From assembly GCA_951799405.1 (NCBI GenBank), contig OX637337.1, positions 21,228,506-21,292,505 of the forward strand: DNA of 64,000 nucleotides, given 5' to 3'. Position numbers and translations under genes: made by a program. The stretch is from Agapetus fuscipes. Taxonomy: Eukaryota > Arthropoda > Insecta > Trichoptera > Glossosomatidae. The notes under the pieces are model-generated. The model saw nothing but the letters and a program-made list of their open reading frames with translations, ran no database searches and was not told where the DNA came from. Position 1 is the stretch's first letter. The number at the start of each line of letters is the position of its first letter. Of this stretch, positions 32,501-44,500 are shown one piece after another.

Positions 32501-35500
32501 AGTAACAATCTGTCAACTTGTTTGATGGAAAAGTGAAAGAAATCAATGTGTAAACTTTCCCAACTAAAACGCTTGTGGTGTTTTCAAAAGAATCACAAAA
32601 GCCAATAAAAGCCAGTGGAATAGTTTTTCTTGAGAAAAAAATATAAATTCACCGGCGTCTTTAAAGTCTTATTTTAATTTTATTTTTTGAAGGAAATATC
32701 AACCAGTCTGCCAAATACATTGACTCAGCACGAAATTCGAAATTAGATATTTTTCTCGGCTGGTAAACGTCACAGGATTTAGTAACTAGGGTTTGTAGCA
32801 ACCATTAACAAAATGTTAGTTTACATTTTCTTTAGAAACACGGGCGGGATGTGACAATATTTTTCAATGGAATTTGTGACAAGGAATTGTAGTGGGTTTT
32901 AGACCTTTAGTTTGAAGCATTAAGCCCTATTTATTCTGTTGCCATGTCGTCATATAATACGTCATTATCTATCTATACTTATAAAACCAAAAAAGCGTTC
33001 GTTGGTAATGCGATACAATGGTGAAGGACTCGACGGTTTTGGCTGTCTTTCGTTTCAGAATAAAGTACGTAATCTGAGAAGGGTTATAGCGTACAAAAAA
33101 ATTGATAAAATAACGCAGAACATGTTTAAATTTGTGAAATGCTGAACGTCGTTTTTATATGGGAATTGATCATTTCCAACTTCATCTAATTGACAGATTT
33201 TTGTTCCAGATTCAAATTTCATTAAATGTGTTCGGTTTGAAATATTGTGAGAGGTTGAACAAAATCAAATTAATAAAATAAACTGGTAGGTACAAAATTT
33301 GAAAATGGAATAAAAAAGCATATTATTTATAAACAGCCTTTACCAAAAAAACTCTTTTGTAAAAAATGGAATTTAGCTTTTCAACTGTCAAAGTCATGAA
33401 AAGCGTTCAAGGTTAAATAAATAAGTCTTTAATCTCAGTTACAAATATATGCACACATTTAAGGTTCATATTGAATGGATGCCCAAAAGGAAACACATGT
33501 TAGTTTGTGCATACACATAATGCATGTATATTTTCAAAATAAGACCCAACTGCAAATCCCAATTAACAACGGTGCAATTTATGCTGACTTAACTTTAAAC
33601 AGGCAGAAGTGAAACAATTTGTACACCAACTTACAAGTCGAGGATTTATAATCTAAGTTGCATAAAAACATATGGTGGCTCTTTCAACATTTCTTAGATC
33701 CGTCTAATCTAATCTAATCTTAGTTGCAAAGATATGTTACATTGGAGATTCACATTACATGCATTCTCACAACCAGACACGTAAAGTTCGCGCTTGCACA
33801 TGCCTCATGTGAACCTACAACATAAAAACCAAATTTCAAATGGGCATACACCCTGCAACTCTTGCCATCCTTCCTGAAACAGGGGTGACATTGGCAAAGT
33901 GAACCATTTTCACAGCATGGGTGGTCAGCCGCATACCAACCTATAAGTCAAGGAACATACACGACAAATTACATTTCAAAACATATAATCTAAGTTGCAA
34001 AGATATTTTGTCATTTTAGACTCATATTAAATACATGCCCAAAAGTAAGCACATTGTAAGTACATGCTTACACATGCTGCATGTGTACATAAACTTTGAA
34101 ACTCCTGCCACTTTCGCTGAAACCGGGGGGGCATTGGCAAAAGTGAACCAAGTTTTACTACATACTCGATCTTCTTACTTAATATTCAATTTTCTATATG
34201 CAAACATGAGTTCGAATCGTCCATACGAGGTAACAAATCAAAGCTAACATGAAGAAAATATTAATTTTGTATCATCAATAGATCGTGAAAAAAGGAATTA
34301 TTTTTTTCCGAATATAAGTGGCAAAGGTATTGGGAATTCACAAAATATGCATTCTCACAAGCACACATGTATAATTTCACACTAACACATGCCGCATGTG
34401 AACCTACAATTTAAAAACCCAATCTCAAATGAACATAAGCCCTGCAACTCTTGCCGTCCTTCCCTGAAACAGGGGTGACATTGGCAAAGTGAACCATTTT
34501 TTACAGTATGGGTGGTCAGCCGCATACCAACCTATAAGTTAAGGAGCATAAACACAATGATCTAAATCTAAGTTGCAAAGATATGTATCATTTAAGATTC
34601 ACATTGAATGCATTCCCACAAGCAGACATGCATTATTTCACACTAATGCATGCCGCATGTGGACCTACAATATAAAAACCTAATCCGAAATGAACATAAG
34701 CCCAACAACTCTTGCCGACCTTCCCTGAAACAGGTGTGCCATTGGCAAAGTGAATCATTTTCTGCAGCATGGGTGGTCAGCCGCAAACCAACCTATAAGT
34801 CAAGGAACATACACAATAAATTATGTTTTTAAAATCAATAAACAATAATATGGACATCCAAAACAATGATCTACCCTAAATTATCTTATTGATTTTATTT
34901 CTTCTAATATCAATCAATATGTATACACTATACATCAATGATTGCAACTAGCTTTATTTAAAGCATCATTAAAACCTATAGATGATAATTTAATTATTTT
35001 TGAGATGTACACAGAAAACGTTTCCTTCTGCCCAATAGAACGACAGCATTATTTTATTGGTATTAAGCAATGAAATTATGGTTAAAATACCAATTACAGT
35101 GTGAAAATGACAAAAGATATAAAACTTTCATATACACCTCCTGAAATTTTAAAGGCTACAACATCTTTCATAACTGCAATCCATAATACTTCAATATCTT
35201 TAAATGAGCCCAATTTCATTTGATATAATGCCCATGAAAATATGCACGCTCAATTGTTTTAAGTTATTGGGCGATGCCGTCTCACTATAATAGTTACAAT
35301 GATCACTTCAAAATAAGATTTCTTCGCTCATCTTTTCCATTTTCTGAAGAACAGCCATTCCCAAATTTACAAATCCACAAAACTATTGAATCTCATTTAT
35401 AAAAAAAAACGCAGGATAAAATCTGCGGGGTCAGCTAGTATAACATATAATTTATCTATGCAGCTTTATAAAAGATCGGTTGTAAAGGTAAATCCAGCCC

Positions 35501-38500
35501 AACAGAAACTGAGTCTTGTCTGGCGCTCTATAGTGACGAAGAAAAGCTCGCAGAAGGCTCTTGAAGTGTAATTGTCCAAGAAAACAGCACTCATCAAACA
35601 AATCATTAAAATATTATAGTGATAAATAGAGGGCAAATCAAGGCTCTCTCGACGACGTGAAATTATCCACCAAATTTACGGTCCACTAAAGTATAACAAC
35701 ATACAGAGAAGAAGATACAATATTAAACTCTACGATATGTAAGTACCAAGGCGTTGAGCGGGTCCGGTCAATATAAGCCAGCAGACTTCATTGGCTCCAG
35801 TGAATGGACTATCGCATCCTGGAAAAGATAGCTATGCGATGATGGTGGACCCAGAGGGGTAAAGGACAGTGGGAAGACGAAGATAAAGGTGGGGTTGTCG
35901 TGACATTGAGGATGATGTGGTACATTTTATCATCGGAATGAAATTAAAGGTCTAAAGCCAAGCATATTCCTCACCTATCTCCAGGTAAAGTTGGTTGATG
36001 GTGTCGTACGTGTCCCATAGTGGAAGAGGCTGAGGCAGCGTCTGCGGGCTGGGGTCCAGCTCCATGACCCCCCTCTCGCTTCCTCCAGGACTTCCATCTG
36101 CCGTGTTGCGCAGAGGGACCTCGTTTGGATCCCTGGAGACAAAAAATACCACAAATGTTGGAGCGGGATAAGAGTTTCAAATAGCTTTGGTACAAATATT
36201 TTGTAATTGTATAAAATCGTGTAGCGACAAATCAAAGATAGCTCGTTTACAGACAGCTCGTCCAGGGAAAAATCGGTCATACGGCAGTTTGTCTATATGA
36301 ATTTTTGGTTAACGACATTTCGATCACATAGAATATAGGTCCTTAAACAGCTCCAACACAGAAAACTTGCTTTCCAAAAAAAAACTTTGTAATTACTGTA
36401 GTTTTAATTAATTGCAATTTTGTGTTGGAGCTGTCTGCGGATCATATTTCGCATGTGACTGAAATGTCATTGACCAAAAAGTCATGTGGACGAACTGTCG
36501 TGCGACCGAATTGTCTGTGACCGATGTGTTTGTGGATGAGTTATCTGTGCCCGAATTCTCTGAACAACTCACCAATAATACAAACAATGAATGAAATACA
36601 AAACAGATAAAGTAAAATAACTAGTGTCTTTCTTTAAAAGCTTACGAATCCGAATAACGTAACAACCGTAACAATATGTATAAAACCAAATCCATTGGTG
36701 GGCACGTGTGTGTTTGCGGCTATGCAGTATGCATGCTCACACTCTTCTCCACACCCGCCCTGGGAGTAAATCCCTCACCACGTCTCACCCTTACAGGGGT
36801 CGACATCTCCCTTCTGATTTACAACGAAAGCGTGAACCACGGAATCCCGGATTTTTTTTAGATTCGGTCTATTTTTATCGCTGTGATAAATGTTAGAGTA
36901 TGAAAATTTCCGAATTTTTGTAAGCAGAATAAGCTGTACATATAGTACACAAGATCACGCCGCGCTGTCCTAGAAAGTGTAAACTAAACCTTGCTGGTAT
37001 TTTATTTAGAGTTTGAAATAAGCACGGAAATGGTAAATAATTAATTAGGTAAATAATCCCTCGGTGGGAGTCGAACCGTATCTCTCGGCATTGAATGCAA
37101 GCATTCTGCCAAGTGAGCTATCGACTGGGTAAATACGATGAATCGTAATACAAAAAGTATGAGTCTGACGACCCATAGTGTGTTAATTTTTACTGTCAAA
37201 ATAAATCAGTTTCAATTGAACATCTTTCATTTCAAAATGTCATTGCACCAAAAGATAATTGAACAAATATTGCGTTTTTTCTCAATTATTTGTATTTAAT
37301 TTATCTGTAAGATATTGTTTTTATCTGAGTAAGAGATGAATATCAAATCATCATTATCTACACAGATTTTAATTGACTTTTCGTGTTTAGATTACAGAAT
37401 TCATTCACTAATTTTGAGGAAATCTGATTACAGAATAAACTAGACAAAACTATTTTTTATAAACCCGAAAATCTAATCTTCAATTGTGTAATATGTTTAT
37501 TAGAATAAAAAATAAGCGATAGAAAATAAAAAAAAGATTCCGATAAAAGAATTCCACGATTAAAGTCGGAAGTTTTTTCAGATGTCAGGTCAAGGACTCG
37601 TGATTTAAAAAAATGATAACTTTTATTTTTTTTTGTTATCTGAAGTATTTGAAAACTTGTGAAAATGTTAATAAATATTAATACTCGTAGTACAGGGTTA
37701 TACTTTTTTTGTAGAACGCATGCGTTTGATATGCGATGATAGGGTGCGATGAAACCCTCGATAGAAATCAAAGGTGTCAAACAGGGACGACCATTCCACA
37801 CAGGCACATGTAAGTAAAAAGTTAGGCAACATATAAAAAAACAAATTGGAATTACAGTGTTTCTTTGTGGGACGTGTTGCCGTAGTCTCGGATCTCGAGA
37901 TTAAAGATGTTTTGCTTCTGTGTTCTTCAGTGGGATGTTTATGAAATTGTTGGGACAATAAAGAATTTCCTCGTTTAATAACAGTTCCATCTACTTCACT
38001 ACAGTCCATAATCAGGCTGAAGAATCCCATCTATAATAATCTATAATCTAAGTTGCAAGGATATATTCATTTAAAGCTCTCAGATGTAAGCCCACAAACC
38101 AACAAGTGTAGTTCGCGCTTACAAATGCTGAATGTGTACTTACAAATAAAATCCAAACCTCAAATGAACATAAGCCCTACAACTTTTGCCGACCTTCCCT
38201 GAAACAGGGGTAACATTGGCAAAGTGAACCATTTTTTACAGTATGGGTGGTCAGCCTCATACCAACCTATAAGTCAAGGAATATGAATAAAAAATTACAT
38301 TTAAATATATAATAGAACAAAACCTTACAAAGAAATCTATACAAAAAAAGTCAGAAATTTCCTATGCAAAAAATGTAGCAAATGAATACACCAACATTAG
38401 AAATCACCATTGCAGATTAGCCGCCACTTCTTCCTGTCCTTGCACACTTCTTTCATTTCATCCAGAGTCATAACCTTTTTCATGCAAGTCCTCCTTTTAT

Positions 38501-41500
38501 TATGACTCTGGATATCCCATTCATTCGCTATTTCAGAAATTTGATCCATCCATACTTTTCTCGGTCTTCCTCTACCACGACATCCATCTATTTTAGCAAC
38601 ATATACTTTCTTCGTCAATCTTTCATCACTCATTCTCTCCATATGCCCGAACCATCTTAACATACTTCTTTTAATCTTCACTTTCACACTTTCCCTTACA
38701 CCACATTCTTCTCTTACAAAATCATTCCTCACTCTGTCACTTCGTTTTTTCCCAATCATACTTCTTAGATAGTCCATTTCTACTGTATGGACTTTACTAA
38801 TTTCCCTTTCACTCACCGTCCAGGCTTCACTTCCATACATCAAGGTTGGCACTAGTATACCACCGTGCACCGCCAATCTAACATTTTTTGAGAGATTCTG
38901 GTTCCTGGCGATGCTAGCGGTAGCACCCAGTACGCACCTGCCTTTCATTATTCTTCTTTCAAATTCACCGGTCATTCTTCCATCTTTTTCAAACTTACTT
39001 CCCAGGTATACAAACTCATTTACGACATCAACATTCATTCCATTAATTTTAAATTCATAATTCATAGTTTCATCATCTCTTTCAAAAATCAATATTTTCG
39101 TCTTACTTGCATTCAACTTCAAATGGTTACCTTTCAAAGCTTCATTCAATCTAGAGAGCATTGTTTGCAATTCTACTGCTGAATCAGATACAAGAACTGC
39201 ATCATCTGCATACAATAGAACACTCACTTTGCTCTCTCCTATCATCAATCCACAATCATTAAGTCGAGCATCTCTGACATACTTGTCCATGACTATGTTA
39301 AATAGCCATGGACTCATCACACATCCTTGCCTCACACCCTTATAAACTTCAAACCACTCACTATACTCACCATCAATACGGACACATGCCTTACTATTTT
39401 CATAGTTTGCATGCACCGCACCTAGGAGAGCCCCATTCACTCCGTATGCTTTCAAAACATCCCATAACATACCTCTGTCTACTGAGTCAAAAGCCTTTTC
39501 CAGATCTACAAAGGCCGTGAACAGCTTCCGCCTCACCGACAATTGTTTTTCAACAAGTTGTCGTAGAGTAAAAATCTGATCAACACAGCCTCTACCGGCC
39601 ATAAAGCCGGACTGTACATCGGAAATCCTTTCACTAGTAGTCAGAATCACATTTTTTATAATCACCTTACAGAAGACTTTTCCTGGTATACTGAGTAGAC
39701 TGATTGGTCTGAAGTTCTGACAGTCTTTTTTGTCCCCTTTACCTTTGTAAATGGGAACAATGACTGCCTTCCTCCAATCCATCGGTACTACTCCTGCATT
39801 CACACAGAGCTTACATAATTCGTACATCCAATCTATCACACATTCACCTCCTGCTTTCAACATTTCACCATTTATACCATCAAACCCAGCAGACTTCCCA
39901 TTCTTCAGACGTGAAATAGACACTTTCATTTCTTCTTTCATAATATTCAATTCATTCGCTTCATCTATCTGTTCATAAATTCTTCTTTCACCCTGACCAA
40001 AAATTTCTTGAAAATAGTTCTTCCATCTCTTGCATACTTCTTCATTCTCCCATACCATCTCACCGGCAGCACTTTTGACTCCCGGAGTGGTCAATGCAGA
40101 AGATTTATTTCTATCCGCATTGATCCACCTCCAAAATTCCTTCTTGCTGTCGGTGAAACTTTTGTTAATCCTTTCATCAATCTTTCTTTGTTCATTCATC
40201 TTGCTTTCATAAATTATATTCTTCGCCATTCTCTTAGCTATCTTATATTCCTCTTCTAGCTTTCTATCATTTTTATCATTCAACCAATTTTCGTAACACT
40301 TTTTCTTAACTTTCACAGCTTCCTTCACTCTATCATTCCACCAGGCATCTCCTTTCAATCTTCCACCTTTCGTTACCCCACATGCTTTTTTAGCGCATTC
40401 AGTCATTCCTTCTTTCAGATCTTTCCACATACTTTCAATATCTTTTCCACACACACTCTTCTCAAGTTCACTCACACTTAAAATTTTGTGGAGCTCTGAT
40501 ACGTACTTCTCTTGCACATTTTCTTCATTCAGCCTTTCTACTTTTATTCTAGGCAATCTTACTTTCTTCTTGCGTTTCTTCTTTCTTACTTCACCAATCA
40601 TTATTTTGGCACATAAGAGATAGTGGTCACTGCCTATTTCAGGCCCCCGGTAGACACGGCTATCTCTTACGGCTCCTCTCAATCTTTCATCCACACAGAT
40701 GTAGTCAATGATTGTGCGACTTCCCACAATCTGCCTCGTGTACAGATGCACATCCTTATGCCGAAACCAAGTATTCGATGCAAAAAGATCACACACATCA
40801 CACAGATAAAAACGTTTGAAAGGTCCGAGGCTGGAAATCTCATAACAACGGTAATTATTATTTATCGAATATCGGTAATATTAGTAAAACACCAATCAGT
40901 TGTTCATTTGCGTTCATCTGGATTGACAGGTCTTCATACAAATATAACCGATATTCGGTAGGTAAGAATTACCGTTGGGATGAGACTTCCAGCCCAGCTC
41001 CGACAGATCACGGCAACAGATCCAAGAAAGCAACAAGGCGGAGAGCCACGTGGATAGAATGGACAGTTGGAGAATTCCCATGTGGCTGCCCACAGTATAC
41101 CTGAAGGACATCGCTTGCAAGGAAGACCGCTAAAGAGATGGAAATATAGCTAGTGTTCTGCTTCCCAAGAGGACAACTTCCATTTCATAACAGATTAGTG
41201 ATCTAAACCAACAAGAAGACAGGCCTTCTTACCCAGTTTTGGCAAAGTTGGTGATGTACTGGATGAAGAGCTTGGAGATGGCCTGATCTTGAGCTGTGAA
41301 GTTGTGAGGGAAGAACGGCTGCCCGCCCACCAGGGGAAGACCAAAGCAGTAGGGGATATCCTCACCGTGGACAGAACCAGTGCGCTGAAATCATGGACAA
41401 ACAATTCTTAAGAATAAAGACAAACTTGAGTTTATAAAGGCAGTTTTGAAATTACCCGTAAAGTATAGTTTAGAAGTTATATTGTATTTTGGGCCACATG

Positions 41501-44500
41501 ATCTATTTGGTACTCAAATTTCATTCGAATCAAAATCATTGGTACGCACTCAATCCCAAAAATGACTATCCGAGTTATTGTATGTTTTAATCCAACTTGT
41601 TACTTGTGGGCATGCATAAAAAATAGATAACGAAATACTTACAAAGTGTATATATACCTACAGAGGAAATGTGAAAGGAAAAAAAGGAAAGGAAGACCGA
41701 GAAAAATATGGCTGGATCAGATAGGTGAATTTGTGAAAGAATGACATTTACTCGTAAGTACAAAGCGAATGTAAAATAAGGAATTGTAATAAATTTACAT
41801 TCTCATTAGATTCTCACTTATCGCAATGTAAGTTCACGCTTATACAATATACATGCTGTATGCGTGAATTCATAAGAAAAAATTATCCGTTAATGAACAT
41901 GAGCCAAGTAGCTGTAACTGTAACTGTAACTCTGTCGCCATTCCGCTAGGGGTGGCCAGAGCCTCTGCATAGTTGCCTCCATTTTTTACTATCCTGACAT
42001 ACCTCTTTCAATTTCAAATCTCACAGCATGTGTACCAAACAAGATTTACATCTAATGAAGGACTAGTTGTGCCAAGAATTAATAACAAATATGGACAAAG
42101 AACGTTGGATTACCTTGTGCCAAAAATATTTAATTTGTTGCCAAAGGACTTTAAAAAGGAATCTACAAACATTAATAAAATTATAATATCTTTGAAGATT
42201 TGGCTGGGAGAAAGAACTTTTTTATATTAATTACCTTAACTATATTTGTGTTTTTACTCTACTCTTGTCTCCTAATTTTAACTTTAATTTACTTTTTATT
42301 TCATACTAGCACTAATTACTAAGACTTATATTTTTTAATTTGATTGTTGCACCCGATGACAAACTGAAATTTTTTGGTTTATCGGGACAAAAATGTTTAA
42401 TTTTTAAGATTTATATTTCTTGTAAAAATTGTTTATGAAATAAAAAAAAAAAAAAAAAAAATTCCTTCATATCCATCACCTTTTTTATGCATTTTCTTCT
42501 TTTACGCTCACTTTGTATATCCCAGCTCTTATCGACTTTTTAAGAACAAGGGATGGCATTAGCAAAAATTAACGTTTACCCGTGTTCTAATCCACTGAAT
42601 GAGAAATTCAGTGGATTATTGTGTAAGGTATTTCCATAATAGATATTCAAATTTACTTATAATATTGTGTATTTCTAAATGGAAATTATCTCTTGAATAG
42701 ACAATAATTTATCGCATTATTTAGAGCGCTTACATTCCTAGAATTTTGCTTAAAAACACAAATTATATCCGTCTAGACTAGAGACTTTCAAATGAGTCGA
42801 ACTAAGCTGAAAGCGGCAATCTAGGTTTTTTCATATTTCATACAAGCATAGCTAAGCTGCACATATGGCACAACTCTCTTGATTTTCACAGATAAGCGAG
42901 TTGCCTTGCACCAACTATTTCAGGTTATATGGTGGTTTTCTAGCTTTCGACGGGGCTGATTCTCGTTTCTTGTGAAGGTTGGGTTTTTACATCAGGAAAT
43001 CATTATCCTTGACAAACAAATAGGTTGGTATCAGATTAACCCCTCAATGCTGTAAAAACTTGGCTCTCTTTTTCCGTTGTTTTAAAGAAAGGCGGCAGGA
43101 ATTAGCAAAGTTTATGTTTGGCGCGTTTTATTTTTTAAGTACACATGCAGCATGTGTAAGTGCGAAATTACAAGTGCCTGCTTTTGTTTTAAATATAAGC
43201 CTACAATGTTACTATATATTTTCAACTTAAATTAAAATGCAAGCGTTCTACCATCTTAGCAACCGACCGGACGATGCTCTGTAATAAAACCGAAAGAATT
43301 TAAATGTATAAATTAGTTTTTCCTTCTCACCCAAAATTCCTCTGTAGCTCATTTTACCGACAAGAAGGGTTATAAATTAAGATTGGATGAGGACCTTCAG
43401 CACTTTAGTCGGCGTGGAAATGACCCTTGAGACATATTCCCTACTCTGGTATGTCTCCTCTCTGGACTGGATGGTCAGACTGTTCTTCCACTCTGACTTG
43501 AAAGCTCTCTCTCGTATTCATTTGTCATGCAAATGTTTGTTCACAAAGAAAAGATGGCCTTTGTTTCTTTTGCGGTGAAAAAATGCCAAAGTTTTTTTAA
43601 TTTTCCAAACTGACTTTTTCATAAAAGTTAACTGTGAAATTTGACAAAGTGCTTATAAAGTTATGCATATATAAGCTGAATCTATAATTCAAAATCTATC
43701 TATCCGAATCGTTTTTTTAATACGTACTAGCTGTTCCCTGTCACCCCTTGTGCTGGCTCGTCTTGTTACTGTTACTAAATCATACCGTCTTGGTTCAATT
43801 TACCAATATCACACCGGAATGATGGAGTGATGGAGTGAAAGAAGCAGTAGAGCAAAAGAAGGAAGCGTATATGAGATGGTTGAAAGATAAAGGTAATTTA
43901 AATTTGGAAATGATGTATAAAAGGGCAAAAATGAATACTAAAAAGCTTGTGTATGAAAGTAAGATGGAATTAGAGAAGAAAAATAATGAAAAGGCACAGC
44001 AGGACTTCCACACCAACAAAAAAATGTTCTGGAGTTGGGTTCGGAATAATAACGAAAGTGTGGGAGCAACAACTCCGGGCATAAAGAATGCGCAGGGAGT
44101 CTTGCTGTGGGATGAAGATGATGTATGTAATAGATGGAAAGAATACTTTGAAGAAATATTAGGACAGGGTGAAAGAAATTTATATGAATGTGACCCTACA
44201 AATGAAAGTAATGAGGATATTTTGAAAGAGGAAATAAAAGCAAGCATAAAAGAGCTGAAGAATGGAAAGGCTGCAAGTATGGATGGATTGAATGCTGAGA
44301 TGTTAAAGGCAGGAGGAGAATATGTGGTAGAGTGGATGTTTGAATTATGCAAGATGTGTATGAAAGACAGGGTAGTACCGATGGACTGGAGAAAGGCGGT
44401 CATTGTCCCTATTTACAAGGGTAAAGGGGACAAGAAAGACTGCCGTAACTTCAGGCCCATTAGTCTCCTTAGTATACCTGGGAAAGTCTTATGCAAAATT

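Noticed and set aside
43387..43578. Possible neuroligin or other host exon
   Set aside because: No frame on either strand matches the neuroligin protein between its neighbours, and the flanking exons already join in phase without it.
43795..44403. 202-codon minus-strand frame
   Set aside because: It is an antisense shadow of the RTE family 2 ORF, rich in Ser/Phe as expected from reverse reading.
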